Part shown: positions 50,956 through 59,950 of the stretch, in pieces
Layout: each line of letters opens with the position of its first letter
Numbering within the stretch: the first letter of the stretch is position 1
Assembly: GCF_014648395.1 (NCBI RefSeq)
Contig: NZ_BMRA01000001.1
Span: 438,521 to 502,520, forward strand
Direction: 5' to 3'
Length of the DNA stretch: 64,000 bases
Origin: Micromonospora fulviviridis
GTDB lineage: Bacteria > Actinomycetota > Actinomycetes > Mycobacteriales > Micromonosporaceae
The notes under the pieces: model-generated
What the model saw: only the letters and a program-made list of their open reading frames with translations
What the model was told of the DNA's origin: nothing
Database searches by the model: none
Position numbers and translations under genes: made by a program

Positions 50956-51705
50956 ATGCCCGAGGGTCACCTCGTCCACCGGTACGCGCGGGAGCAGCAC
51001 GACGCGCTCGCCGGGAGCGACGTCGCGCTCTCCAGCCCGCAGGGCCGCTTCGACCCGACCCCCTACGCGGGCCGCCCGCTGCGGGCCGTCGAGGCCGACG
51101 GCAAGCACCTGCTCTACCACTTCCCCGACGCACCCGTCCTGCACGTGCACCTCGGCATGCGCGGGCTGTTCCTGCGCTACGACGACCCGGCCGTGCCGCC
51201 CCGCCCCGGCACCCGGCTGCGGCTGGCCGGCCCGACGGTGGCGTACGACCTCATCGCGCCGATCCGCTGCGAGCCGCTGCCGGCGGACGCGGAGCGCGCC
51301 CTGCGGGCCTCGCTCGGGCCGGACCCGCTGCGCGACGACGCCGACCCGGCCGAGGCGGTCCGCCGGCTCACCGCGACCGGGACGCCGGTGGGCGCCGCGC
51401 TGCTCGACCAGGCGGTCTGGGCCGGCATCGGCAACGCCTGGCGCGCCGAACTGCTCTTCCTGGCCGGGCTGGACCCGGACGCCCGGGCGGTCGGCGCCCC
51501 GGCGGCGGAGCGGCTGTGGCGGCTCGCCGTCGTCCACCTCGCGCTCGGCCGGGACCTGGGTCAGGTGGTCAGCGACCCGACCGCGCCGGACGAACGGTGG
51601 GTGTACAAGCGGACGCACTGCCGCCGCTGCGGCAGCCCGGTGCGGACCTGGCAACTGGGCGGTCGCACCGCGTACGCCTGCCCGGTGGACCAACCCGCCG
51701 GCTAA
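50956..51705 (+). CDS. Fpg/Nei-family DNA glycosylase (Nei2-like) with incomplete zinc finger
   Basis: A 249-aa base-excision repair glycosylase. The N-terminus MPEGHLVHRYAREQ has the catalytic Pro2-Glu3; DLIAPIRCEPL and LLDQAVWAGIGNAWRAELLF are typical of the helix-two-turn-helix. The C-terminal finger has CRRC, but the second half reads ACPVDQ where CPxC is expected, so one zinc ligand is replaced by Asp. ATG 50956 is fixed because Pro2 must be the second residue. Confidence 0.88.
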   Translation: MPEGHLVHRYAREQHDALAGSDVALSSPQGRFDPTPYAGRPLRAVEADGKHLLYHFPDAPVLHVHLGMRGLFLRYDDPAVPPRPGTRLRLAGPTVAYDLIAPIRCEPLPADAERALRASLGPDPLRDDADPAEAVRRLTATGTPVGAALLDQAVWAGIGNAWRAELLFLAGLDPDARAVGAPAAERLWRLAVVHLALGRDLGQVVSDPTAPDERWVYKRTHCRRCGSPVRTWQLGGRTAYACPVDQPAG

Positions 51706-51844
51706 TTCGATGGCAGCCGGCCGGCCCCGCGGTTAGCCTCGCCGCCAACGTCACTCCGACTGCCTGAAGAGGGTGTTTTGGTGCCCGTGCCGAGCGCTTC
51801 CCGTCTCGTTCCGACCTTCGCACCCTTCCCTTGGAGTGACCGCT

Positions 51845-52591
51845 TTGGATCTGCCACGTAGCTTCACCATCCGCGAGGGCGACCTCCGGATCCTCAACCC
51901 GTTCGACGACGCCAAGCTCGCCACCCTGGGCCGGGCGATCAAGCTCCGGCCCGGCACGTCGATCCTCGACCTGTGCAGCGGCAAGGGCGAGCTGTTGTGC
52001 ACCTGGGCCCGGGACCACGGCGTCACCGGCACCGGGGTGGACATCAGCACCGCCTTCACCGCCGCCGCCCGGGAGCGCGCCGCCGAGCTGGGCGTCGCCG
52101 ACCGGGTCCGGTTCGTGCACGGCGACGCCGCGACGTACGTACCGGAGCAGCGCGTCGACCTGGCCGCCTGCGTCGGGGCGACCTGGATCGGCGGGGGTGT
52201 CCCCGGCACCCTGGAGATCCTGGAGCGCGGCCTGCGCCCCGGCGGGATTGTCCTGGTGGGCGAGCCGTACTGGCGGCTCGACCCGCCCGACGAGGAGGCC
52301 GTGGTCGGCTGCCACGCCCGCTCGCGGGAGGAGTTCCACGACCTGCCCGGGCTGGTCGGGCTCTTCGGCGAGTGCGGCTGGGACCTGGTCGAGATGGTCC
52401 TCGCCGACCAGGACAGCTGGGACCGGTACGCCGCCGCGCACTGGCTCAACCTGCGCCGCTGGCTGGACGCGAACCCGGACGACGAGTTGGCCGGGGAGCT
52501 GCGCCAGGAACTGACCGAGGACCCGGTGCGGCACGTCCGCTACCAGCGGGAGTTCCTGGGCTGGGGCGTCTTCGCCCTGCTCCGCCGCTGA
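51845..52591 (+). CDS. SAM-dependent methyltransferase
   Basis: A 248-aa class I methyltransferase. Motif I is ILDLCSGKGELLCTWA, followed by GTGVDISTAFTAAARERAAE, and motif IV around VDLAACVGATWIGGG. The substrate is unknown; the fold and the Gly-rich motif resemble small-molecule methylases. The TTG at 51845 follows GGAGTGA at a good spacing; a GTG at 51836 is also possible. A strong terminator lies behind it. Confidence 0.78.
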   Translation: MDLPRSFTIREGDLRILNPFDDAKLATLGRAIKLRPGTSILDLCSGKGELLCTWARDHGVTGTGVDISTAFTAAARERAAELGVADRVRFVHGDAATYVPEQRVDLAACVGATWIGGGVPGTLEILERGLRPGGIVLVGEPYWRLDPPDEEAVVGCHARSREEFHDLPGLVGLFGECGWDLVEMVLADQDSWDRYAAAHWLNLRRWLDANPDDELAGELRQELTEDPVRHVRYQREFLGWGVFALLRR

Positions 52592-52595
52592 CCGG

Positions 52596-52636
52596 CCGGA
52601 CCGGCTCCCGCCCGCCCGGGTCGGGAGCCGGTCCGG
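52596..52636 (+). terminator. Strong hairpin after the methyltransferase gene
   Basis: A perfect 15-bp stem (52596-52610 with 52622-52636) and an 11-nt loop begin 5 bp after the stop at 52591. Confidence 0.8.
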
Positions 52637-52675
52637 ACCGGCTTAGCGGACGGCTACGGAGGGTAAAGCCAGATC

Positions 52676-53101
52676 ATGGGACAGCTGCGCACCTCGCCGC
52701 CACCGCCGCAGGCCGCCGAACTGGAGCAGTGGGTGCTCAGCACGGCCGAGGAACTGCGTGACCTGCGGGCCTCGCTGCGCGACGCGCTGACCCGGCACGG
52801 CCTGGTCCAGGGCGAGGACCTCGACGAGGTGCCCCACCTCGTGGTGCTCGTCGCCACCGAACTGGCGACGAACGCGCTGCGGCACGGCCGGCCGCCGACG
52901 ATCGTCACCCTGCTCGCGGGCGACGACTGCTTCCTGCTCGACGTGGCGGACCACGACCTCAGCACCGTCCCCGGGCTGGCCGACATCCACCCCCTCGACT
53001 CGGGCGGGCGCGGGCTGATGCTGGCCGAGTCGGTCTCGCTCGCCGTCGGCTGGTACGCCACCGACGAGACCAAGAACATCTGGGCCTCGTTTCCCCGCTG
53101 A
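52676..53101 (+). CDS. RsbW-type anti-sigma factor/ATP-binding protein
   Basis: A 141-aa GHKL ATPase: the N box is ELATNALRHGRPPT, and G boxes are around LDVADHDLSTVPG and SGGRGLMLAESVS. Such proteins phosphorylate anti-sigma antagonists or bind sigma factors directly. The stress sigma factor in this window lies 24 kb away, so a link is only possible. ATG 52676 has GGAGGG 12 bp upstream. Confidence 0.8.
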   Translation: MGQLRTSPPPPQAAELEQWVLSTAEELRDLRASLRDALTRHGLVQGEDLDEVPHLVVLVATELATNALRHGRPPTIVTLLAGDDCFLLDVADHDLSTVPGLADIHPLDSGGRGLMLAESVSLAVGWYATDETKNIWASFPR

Positions 53102-53274
53102 GCCGTCAAGAATTGCTTAACAAATTGTTCTTCACTTAATGTGATCTGCTTTACACCGTCCGCAGTGGATGGCTCGTATGGTCCTTTCCGAACCGACCGG
53201 GAGAAGACCCTTCCGCCGGTTGTCCCGAGAAACCGCGGGAGATCCCCGCGACTATTCGAGAAGGACCTCAACAG

Positions 53275-53676
53275 ATGCGCAAGCTCACCCGAGCCCTCGT
53301 CCTGGCCGGCGTCGCCGGGGCCGTGCTGGCCCCGTCCACCGCCCACGCCGCCACCCCGGAGCCCACCACCGCGCTGCTGGGCACGTACGGCTTCGGCCGC
53401 GCGGCGGTCATCGGTGAGGCCGGCCGGAACGCCGGCACCTGGGATTCGTTCTCCGTCCGGTCGGGCTTCGCCGGCGACGACCTGATCATCACCTACCGGC
53501 CCCGCACGGCGGCGTACCCGGCGGAGAAGCAGGTCTACACCGCCGCCTTCGACCAGGTGGCCGACGCCCAGGCCGAATGCCGGCAGGTCGGCGCCGACGG
53601 CGTCGCGCAGCGGGTCTGGGTGTCGTTCCGCTGCCGGACCGGCTTCGCCCCGAGCTACACCCTGTTCGTGCGCTGA
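53275..53676 (+). CDS. Small secreted protein of 133 aa
   Basis: A signal peptide (MRKLTRALVLAGVAGAVLAP, cleavage after AHA) precedes a mature domain of about 107 residues with two Cys (ECRQVG and FRCRTG) likely in a disulfide. No family is recognised. An AT-rich stretch with AACAAATTGTT symmetry at 53100-53150 lies upstream and may hold its promoter. Confidence 0.65.
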   Translation: MRKLTRALVLAGVAGAVLAPSTAHAATPEPTTALLGTYGFGRAAVIGEAGRNAGTWDSFSVRSGFAGDDLIITYRPRTAAYPAEKQVYTAAFDQVADAQAECRQVGADGVAQRVWVSFRCRTGFAPSYTLFVR

Positions 53677-53692
53677 CGCCTTTCGGGCGTCA
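53674..53692 (+). terminator. Hairpin at the end of the small secreted protein gene
   Basis: TGACGCC (overlapping the stop codon) and GGCGTCA form a perfect 7-bp stem with loop TTTCG. It also faces the convergent aldo/keto reductase gene. Confidence 0.5.
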
Positions 53693-53752
53693 ATTCCTCG
53701 GCAATTTCGCCGACGCCGTGAACCGGCAGGAAACTGTTTCGAAAATCGTCGG

Positions 53753-54742
53753 CTACTGGAATCCCGCGACCGGGTGCGGGACGTAGGGCGCCTCCAGGGC
53801 GGCCACCTCCTCGTCGGTCAGCTCCAACTCCAACGCGGCCACCGCGTCGGTCAGGTGGTGCGGCTTGGTCGCACCCACGATCGGCGCGGTGACCGCCGGG
53901 TTGCGGGCCACCCAGGCCAGCGCCACCTGCGCCCGGGGCACGCCCCGCGCCGCCGCGATCCGGGCCACCGCGTCGACCACCGCCCGGTCGTTCTCCTCGG
54001 TACGCGCGTACAGCGCCCGGCCGAACTCGTCGGTCTCCGCCCGCGCCGTGCGCTCCCCCCAGTCCCGGGTCAGCCGGCCCCGGGCCAGCGGGCTCCACGG
54101 GATCACCGCGACGCCCTGGTCGAGGCAGAGCGGCAGCATCTCCCGCTCCTCCTCGCGGTAGAGCAGGTTGTAGTGGTTCTGCATCGAGACGAACCGGGTC
54201 CAGCCGTGCCGCTCGGCGGCCCAGAGCGCCTTGGCGAACTGCCACGCGTACATGGAGGAGGCGCCGAGGTAGCGGACCTTGCCGGCCCGGACCAGGTCGT
54301 GCAGCGCCTCCAGGGTCTCCTCGATCGGCGTGGTCGGGTCGAGTCGGTGGATCTGGTAGAGGTCGACGTAGTCGGTGCCCAGCCGGCGCAGGCTCGCGTC
54401 GATCTCGCTCATGATGTGCTTGCGGGACAGCCCGCCCCGGTTCGGCCCCGGGCCCATCCGGCCGTGCACCTTGGTGGCGATCACCACGTCGTCGCGGCGG
54501 GCGAAGTCCTTCAGCGCCCGGCCGACGATCTCCTCGCTGGTGCCGTCGGAGTAGACGTTGGCGGTGTCGAAGAAGGTGACCCCCAGCTCCAGCGCCTGCT
54601 GGATGAAGGGGCGGCTCTCCTGCTCCGGCAGGGACCAGGGGTGCCCGCCGCGGCCCGGCTCGCCGTAGCTCATGCAGCCCAGGCAGAGCCGGGACACCTC
54701 CAGGCCGGTGGATCCGAACTTCACGTACTCCATGCGGTCCAT
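53753..54742 (-). CDS. Aldo/keto reductase
   Basis: A 329-aa NADPH-dependent (beta/alpha)8 reductase. The tetrad is visible: Asp and Tyr in [11 protein letters not shown], Lys in VVIATKVHG and His in LYQIHRLD. The C-terminal NADPH site is [15 protein letters not shown]. It belongs to the group including Tas/YajO-like enzymes. The substrate is unknown. I use the ATG at 54742; 54733 is close and equally in frame. Confidence 0.87.
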   Translation of the reverse strand: MDRMEYVKFGSTGLEVSRLCLGCMSYGEPGRGGHPWSLPEQESRPFIQQALELGVTFFDTANVYSDGTSEEIVGRALKDFARRDDVVIATKVHGRMGPGPNRGGLSRKHIMSEIDASLRRLGTDYVDLYQIHRLDPTTPIEETLEALHDLVRAGKVRYLGASSMYAWQFAKALWAAERHGWTRFVSMQNHYNLLYREEEREMLPLCLDQGVAVIPWSPLARGRLTRDWGERTARAETDEFGRALYARTEENDRAVVDAVARIAAARGVPRAQVALAWVARNPAVTAPIVGATKPHHLTDAVAALELELTDEEVAALEAPYVPHPVAGFQ

Positions 54743-54777
54743 CTCACCACCGGCGGGCGCGCGGCGCAGGGACCGGC

Positions 54778-55293
54778 TCAGTCCCCGTCGTCGTCGCCGT
54801 GCCCGGCGGTCGCCGCCGGGGTGTCGCCCCAGACGGCCTTCGCCCCGGAGTCGCCGACGCGGTAGACCTGCACCAGGTTCGCCGCCGCGACGACCACGGC
54901 CAGCACCGCGACCACCACGCCGGCCGCGCCCCGCCCGGGGGTACGCGGGCTTTCCGCCCCGCCCTCGGCCGGCCGGCCGGACCGGCGGTGCAGCCAGACC
55001 AGCGCGACCGCGGCGACCAGCAGCGGCAGCGCGAACCAGATCAGGGTGTCCCCCAGCTCGGCGTGCCGACCCGGGTCGCCGACCCGGCGCTCCAGGCCCT
55101 CGCCGCTCTCGGTGGCGAGCGGGATGGCGGCGGCGGCCAGCGCGGCGACCAGCACGACGAGCACGCCGAAGCGGCCCCGCCACGAGGGGCGGACGGCCAG
55201 CGCGGCCACGCCCAGCGCGGCCAGCGGCAGGAGGACCACGACGGCGTGCACCACGAGCGGGTGCACCGGCAGTCCGTTGACGGTGTCGGGCAC
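54778..55293 (-). CDS. DUF2231 membrane protein
   Basis: A 171-aa protein with four membrane helices. The opening VNGLPVHPLVVHAVVVLLPL is diagnostic for DUF2231, with conserved His residues that could bind heme or metal. A GAGGAGAG site precedes the GTG at 55293. A hydrophilic Asp-rich tail closes the protein. It is the last of several minus-strand genes before the aldo/keto reductase. Confidence 0.8.
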   Translation of the reverse strand: MPDTVNGLPVHPLVVHAVVVLLPLAALGVAALAVRPSWRGRFGVLVVLVAALAAAAIPLATESGEGLERRVGDPGRHAELGDTLIWFALPLLVAAVALVWLHRRSGRPAEGGAESPRTPGRGAAGVVVAVLAVVVAAANLVQVYRVGDSGAKAVWGDTPAATAGHGDDDGD

Positions 55294-55373
55294 GATCTCT
55301 CCTCGACGATCGGGGGCGTTCACGGTCCGGCCCCACAGTGCCCAGCGTTTCTTGGGAAGTTCTTGCGGCCGGT

Positions 55374-56564
55374 TCAGGCCGCCGGCAGGACCAGGGTGAC
55401 GGTGGCGCCCCGCCCCGGCGCGCCGGCGACCTCGACCGCGCCACGGTGGGCCCGCGCCACGTGCTGCACCAGTGCCAGGCCCAGCCCGAACCGGCGGCCG
55501 GCCCCGGCGGTGCCGTGCGCGAAGCGGTCGAAGAGCCGGTCCGCCTCGGCCGGGTCCAGCCCCACCCCGTCGTCGGCGACCGCGGCGGCCACCCGGCCGT
55601 CGCGGCGGGTCACCGTCACCGTGACGTGGCCGCCGTCGGTCGCGTGCCCGACGGCGTTGTCCACCAGCGCGGTCAGCGCCCGGCGCAGGGCCGTACGGGC
55701 ACCCCGGACCGGGGCCGGCCCGGCCGCCTCGACCCGCAGCTCGACCCGGTGTTCCTGCGCGTACGCGGACATGCTCGCCACCACCTCGCGTGCCACCTCG
55801 GCCAGGTCCACCTCGGTGTCGGGCAGCGGCTGGTGCTCGGCGGCGGCCGACACCAGCAGGTCCTCGACCACCTCGCCGAGCGCCCGGGTGTCCGCCACGA
55901 GCTGGTCGAGCTGGTCGGTGAGCCGGTCCGCCGGCTGGCTCCGCGCGCGGCGGGCCAGCACCTGCGCCCGGGTGTGCAGCACGGTGAGCGGGGTGCGCAG
56001 CTCGTGCGAGGCGTCGGCGACGAAGCGGCGTTGCAGGGTCAGCGCGGTGGCCAGCGGCGCGACCGCCCGCCGCGCCAGCAACGCGGCGGCGACCAGCGCA
56101 CCGGCCAGGCCGGCCAGCTCGGCCACGAGCAGCGCCACGGCGAGCTGGCCCTGCCGCCGGCGCAGCGGCGCGAGGTCGGCCGCGACCGCCCAGCGGCTGC
56201 CGTCCGCCCGTTGGACGACCAGCACCCGGACCCGCTGGTCGTCCCCGGCGTCGGTCTCGTACCGGCCGGGCGGCCGGCCGACCGCGCCGTCCAGGATCCG
56301 GACCAGCTGCGGGGACGCGCTCCCGGTCACCTCGACCGCCGCCGCGCCGGGCCGCTGCCGGGCCAGGAACTGCCCGGGCGGCGGGTCGTCCACGTCCTCC
56401 GCCGCCGCCAGCACCTCGGTCAGCCCGGCGTCCAGCGCCCGGGACTCCTGCCGGCTGGTCAGCACGAACATCAGCGCGCCGACCAGCAGCAGGACGATCC
56501 CGATCACCCCGGCGGTCTGGGCCACGCTGGTGCGCCGGGCGCGGTCCAGCCGGGCCTCGTCCAC
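55374..56564 (-). CDS. Sensor histidine kinase
   Basis: A 396-aa kinase with two membrane helices (about 15-40 and 140-165) flanking an extracytoplasmic sensor. The His box is FVADASHELRTPLTVLHTRA; the N box is LTALVDNAVGHATDGG; G boxes are ADDGVGLDPAEA and RFGLGLALVQHVA. The GTG at 56564 lies 13 bp after the response regulator stop, so they are co-expressed. The stimulus is unknown. Confidence 0.88.
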   Translation of the reverse strand: MDEARLDRARRTSVAQTAGVIGIVLLLVGALMFVLTSRQESRALDAGLTEVLAAAEDVDDPPPGQFLARQRPGAAAVEVTGSASPQLVRILDGAVGRPPGRYETDAGDDQRVRVLVVQRADGSRWAVAADLAPLRRRQGQLAVALLVAELAGLAGALVAAALLARRAVAPLATALTLQRRFVADASHELRTPLTVLHTRAQVLARRARSQPADRLTDQLDQLVADTRALGEVVEDLLVSAAAEHQPLPDTEVDLAEVAREVVASMSAYAQEHRVELRVEAAGPAPVRGARTALRRALTALVDNAVGHATDGGHVTVTVTRRDGRVAAAVADDGVGLDPAEADRLFDRFAHGTAGAGRRFGLGLALVQHVARAHRGAVEVAGAPGRGATVTLVLPAA

Positions 56565-56577
56565 GCCGCCGCCCGCC

Positions 56578-57243
56578 TCAGCCCGGTCCGAGCCGGTAGC
56601 CCAGCCCGTGCACCGTACGGACGGCGTCCCGGCCCAGCTTGCGGCGCAGGTGGTGGACGCAGGCATCGACGGTGCCCGGCGCGTCGGCGTTGTCGAAGGC
56701 GGCGCTGAGCAGCTCTGCCCGGGTGAAGACCTTCGTCGGCCGGCCGGCGAGGGCGTGCAGCACGGCGAACTCGCGGGCCGACAGCGGGATCTCTCCGGCG
56801 CCGTCGAGCACCCGGCGGTTGTCGACGTCCAGCCGGCGCCGCCCGAGCGGCAGCCAGCCGGCCGCCTCCGGGTGCCGGCGGCGCAGCGCCCGGAGCCGGG
56901 CCAGCAGTTCGGCCACCTCGAACGGCTTGACCAGGTAGTCCTCCGCGCCCGCGTCCAGCCCCTCCACCCGGTCGTCGAGCGATCCCCGCGCGGTCAGCAG
57001 CAGCACCGGGCAGGTCACCCCGCGGGCGCGCAGCCGGACGACCAGCGCCAACCCGTCCAGCGCCGGCAGCCCCCGGTCGACCACCATGAGCTGGTAGTCG
57101 CGGGTCAGCGCGTGGTGCAGGCCGCTGTGCCCGTCGCCGGCCACGTCGACCTCGTAACCCTCCTCGGTCAGCAGGTCGGCGAGCAGGCCGGTGAGGGCAC
57201 GGTCGTCCTCGACCAGCAGCAGGCGGGGACGGGGGCTCTCCAC
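56578..57243 (-). CDS. OmpR-family response regulator
   Basis: A 221-aa regulator with receiver residues in LLLVEDDRALTG, LMVVDRGLPALDGL and YLVKPFEVAELL, and a winged helix with LSAREFAVLHALAGRP and VDACVHHLRRKLGRDAVRTV. The phospho-acceptor is Asp in VVDRG. The GTG at 57243 starts the two-gene system with the kinase. Confidence 0.9.
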   Translation of the reverse strand: MESPRPRLLLVEDDRALTGLLADLLTEEGYEVDVAGDGHSGLHHALTRDYQLMVVDRGLPALDGLALVVRLRARGVTCPVLLLTARGSLDDRVEGLDAGAEDYLVKPFEVAELLARLRALRRRHPEAAGWLPLGRRRLDVDNRRVLDGAGEIPLSAREFAVLHALAGRPTKVFTRAELLSAAFDNADAPGTVDACVHHLRRKLGRDAVRTVHGLGYRLGPG

Positions 57244-57288
57244 GCGCCCAGTATTACCCCTTCTGTGACCACTCCGGCTCGGCGCGCG

Positions 57289-58128
57289 TCAGTCCTCGGC
57301 CGGGATCGGATCGTCGTACTGGCCGGACGGGCCGCTGAGCGGCGCGCCGTCGACCCGGGGCCAGGCGTTCGGGGTGCAGCCGTGCAGGCTGAGGGTCTGC
57401 TGCACCATCACGGGCGCCGGGCCGCCGGCCCGGGGGCACAGTTCGTGGCCCCGGCCGAGCCGGTGCCCCACCTCGTGGTTGAGCAGGTACTGCCGGTAGC
57501 GGCCGAGGTCGGGGAAGTGCGGCACGCCGTGCACCCAGCGGGCCACGTTGATCACCACCTGGTCGCCGTTGCGGCAGGAGGTGTAGCGGTCCGTGGTGTC
57601 GGCGCAGAGCCGGCCCCGGGTCACCGGCGTGGTCAGCAGCACGGTGAAGTCGGCCGGATCGTCCCGCCCCACCCGTTGCAGGCGCCACCGGCCGTCGCCG
57701 GTCCAGCCCCGCGGGTCCGCCAGGGTCGCCGCCACCTCCCGGGCGAAGCGCTCCACGTCGACGTTGCCGATGCCGTCCTCCACGGCGACCCGGTACCGGA
57801 GCAGCTCGCCGTCTCGGCCGGCCACGGCGCCCACGCCGGTGGCGGTGCGGAACCTGCCCGTACCCCGGTCCGGATAGCTGATGCCCGGCGGCACCCGGCC
57901 GGCGGCCGGCACCGGCGGGGCGGCGGGCCTGGTCACCGCCGGGCGGACCGGACCGAGGGCCGGCGCGCCCGGTCGCACACCGGCCGCGACCAGCAGGTCC
58001 GGGTGCCGCCGGGCCGCGTACCCGGCGAGGCCGGCCGCGACCAGCAGCACCACCAGGGTCAGGGTGCCGGCGCGGGACACCCGCCGCCGACGGTGCAGCC
58101 CCCGGTCCCGCCCACGCTGCCCGCCCAC
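57289..58128 (-). CDS. DUF3152 zincin-like membrane-anchored protein
   Basis: A 279-aa protein. An N-terminal membrane helix (LTLVVLLVAAGLAGYAARRH) follows an Arg-rich start, then a Pro/Ala linker and the DUF3152 domain with the zinc motif HEVGHRLGRGHELCP (HExxH...H). Relatives are predicted extracellular metallopeptidases. The GTG at 58128 has a GGAGATC site. It is divergent from the DUF2786 gene. Confidence 0.82.
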   Translation of the reverse strand: MGGQRGRDRGLHRRRRVSRAGTLTLVVLLVAAGLAGYAARRHPDLLVAAGVRPGAPALGPVRPAVTRPAAPPVPAAGRVPPGISYPDRGTGRFRTATGVGAVAGRDGELLRYRVAVEDGIGNVDVERFAREVAATLADPRGWTGDGRWRLQRVGRDDPADFTVLLTTPVTRGRLCADTTDRYTSCRNGDQVVINVARWVHGVPHFPDLGRYRQYLLNHEVGHRLGRGHELCPRAGGPAPVMVQQTLSLHGCTPNAWPRVDGAPLSGPSGQYDDPIPAED

Positions 58129-58293
58129 GCCGATCTCCGTTCGTCGCGCCGCCCCGGTCCGGTCAGGAGTACGGACGCCGGGCCCGGACGGATGAACGGT
58201 GAGCGCGCTCACGGGCCGGGGACGCCTCCGCGCCGGTACCGTTCGTTCCCTGGGTGCGCGACCCGCCACCTGCCGCCAGAGAGGGAGCCACCC

Positions 58294-59487
58294 GTGCCGG
58301 ACGCCGAACAGGTGCTCGCCGACGCCCTCGCGGCGACGCGCGGCACCGACGTACGCGCGGCCGAACGGGCCCTGGACCGGCTGGTGGTCGGCGATCCGGC
58401 GGCGGTGGACGCGGCGCTGCTCGCCCGGCTGACCCACGGCGTGGCGCGGCTCTGGCCGCGCGGCTGGCAGCCCGTCGACCTGGAGCGGCTCGCCACCCGA
58501 CGGCTGACCCCGCGGGGCGCCCGGCTGCTCCGGGACGCGCTGGCCGCGCAGCGGCGGGCGATGCCCGAGCCGGTCCCGTCGTGGTTCGACGACCAGCTCA
58601 CCGAGCTGGGCGCGCGGTGGGACGGCGACCCGGGCTGGCTGGACCGGCGCGCCGAGGGCGACCGGATCAGCGCGCTGCGGGACGCCGTCGACGCGCTCGC
58701 CCTGCTGGCGGGGCTGCCGCCGATCGCGGTGCTCCGCCCGCCGCCCGGAGGTCCGGCCGCCGCCCCGCGCGCCGCCGCCCCGCCCACCGGCTCCCGGATG
58801 CTGGACCGGGTACGCGCGCTGCTGGCCAAGGCCGAGTCGACCACCTTCCCCGCCGAGGCGGAGGCGCTCACCGGCAAGGCGCAGGAGCTCATGGCCCGGC
58901 ACAGCATCGACGCCGCCCTGCTCGACGCCGCCGCCGAGCGACCCGACCGGCCCGGCGGGGTGCGGCTCGGCACCGACGCCCCGTACGCGGCCGCGAAGGC
59001 GCTGCTCATCCAGGAGGTGGCGGCGGCCAACCGCTGCGAGTCGATCTGGTCCGACGACCTGGGCTTCGCCACCGTCCTCGGCTTCCCGGCCGACCTGGCC
59101 GCCGTCGAGCTGCTGCACACCTCGCTGCTGGTGCAGGCCACCGCCGCGATGCTGCGCGGCCGGGGCGAGCGCCGCGCCGGCAGCGGCCGGCGTACCAAGG
59201 GCTACGACGAGTCCTTCCTCAACGCGTTCGCGCTGCGGATCGGGGAGCGGCTGCGGGCGGCCACCGCGACGGCGGCCGAGGAACGGGCCGACGACCGGCT
59301 GCTCCCGGTGCTGGCCGCCCGCTCGGACGCCGTCAAGGAGCGGGTCGACCAGCTCTTCCCCGGCGTCACCCGGCACCGGCTCCAGGTCCGCGACGCCGAG
59401 GGCTGGACCTCGGGCACCACGGCCGCCGACCGGGCCTCGCTCGACGCCGGCCGGCCGACACGCCGCCCGGTACGCGGAAGCCGCTGA
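58294..59487 (+). CDS. DUF2786-domain protein
   Basis: A 397-aa protein. The DUF2786 motif, MLDRVRALLAKAESTTFPAE then AQELMARHSID, sits mid-protein and is followed by a C-terminal alpha/beta region with KGYDESFLNAFALRIGERL. These proteins are of unknown function. GTG 58294 follows GAGGGAG. The frame is open far upstream across minus-strand genes, but that is an artefact of high GC. Confidence 0.8.
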   Translation: MPDAEQVLADALAATRGTDVRAAERALDRLVVGDPAAVDAALLARLTHGVARLWPRGWQPVDLERLATRRLTPRGARLLRDALAAQRRAMPEPVPSWFDDQLTELGARWDGDPGWLDRRAEGDRISALRDAVDALALLAGLPPIAVLRPPPGGPAAAPRAAAPPTGSRMLDRVRALLAKAESTTFPAEAEALTGKAQELMARHSIDAALLDAAAERPDRPGGVRLGTDAPYAAAKALLIQEVAAANRCESIWSDDLGFATVLGFPADLAAVELLHTSLLVQATAAMLRGRGERRAGSGRRTKGYDESFLNAFALRIGERLRAATATAAEERADDRLLPVLAARSDAVKERVDQLFPGVTRHRLQVRDAEGWTSGTTAADRASLDAGRPTRRPVRGSR

Positions 59488-59581
59488 CTTTTTCCTCGGG
59501 ATGATGTCGGATCAGGCGAACCGGCTCCGACCCGTCTGCGAGAGGCGCCACCGCCGGTGGCCCGTACCCGAGGAGTACACC

Positions 59582-59950
59582 GTGAAGTACATGCTGCTGA
59601 TCTGGAACCGGCCCGGCTTCGTCGAGGAGCTGTCCGAGGAGGAGCGGAACGCGATCTTCAGCGACGTCGACGTGATCATGAAGGAGCTGACCGAGTCCGG
59701 CGAGCTGGTGGGCGGCGAGGCGCTGGCCCACCCGTCGCAGACGCGTACCGTCCGGCCCGGCGCCGGGGGCCCCGAGATCACCGACGGTCCGTTCGTGGAG
59801 AGCAAGGAGCAGTTCGCCGGCTACCTGATGGTCGACTGCGAGACCCCGGAGCGGGCCGCCGAGATCGCCGCCAGCTGGCCGGACGTCACGCGCGGCGTCG
59901 GCGTGCTGGAGGTTCGGCCGGTGATGGAGCAGGCCGGGACGGAGATGTGA
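59582..59950 (+). CDS. DGPF/YCII-family protein
   Basis: A 122-aa protein of the YCII-related DGPF type: VKYMLLIWNRPGFVEEL at the start, then the name-giving EITDGPFVESKEQFAGYLMV. It forms an established partnership with ECF42 sigma factors, possibly sensing a ligand. The GTG at 59582 follows GAGGAG. The stop overlaps the sigma factor start (GTGA). Confidence 0.87.
   Translation: MKYMLLIWNRPGFVEELSEEERNAIFSDVDVIMKELTESGELVGGEALAHPSQTRTVRPGAGGPEITDGPFVESKEQFAGYLMVDCETPERAAEIAASWPDVTRGVGVLEVRPVMEQAGTEM

Noticed and set aside
54799..58293. Very long open frame on the plus strand ahead of the DUF2786 gene
   Set aside because: It runs antisense through the DUF2231, kinase, regulator and DUF3152 genes, all with clear motifs; high GC removes stops. 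The real gene starts at 58294 with its own ribosome binding site.
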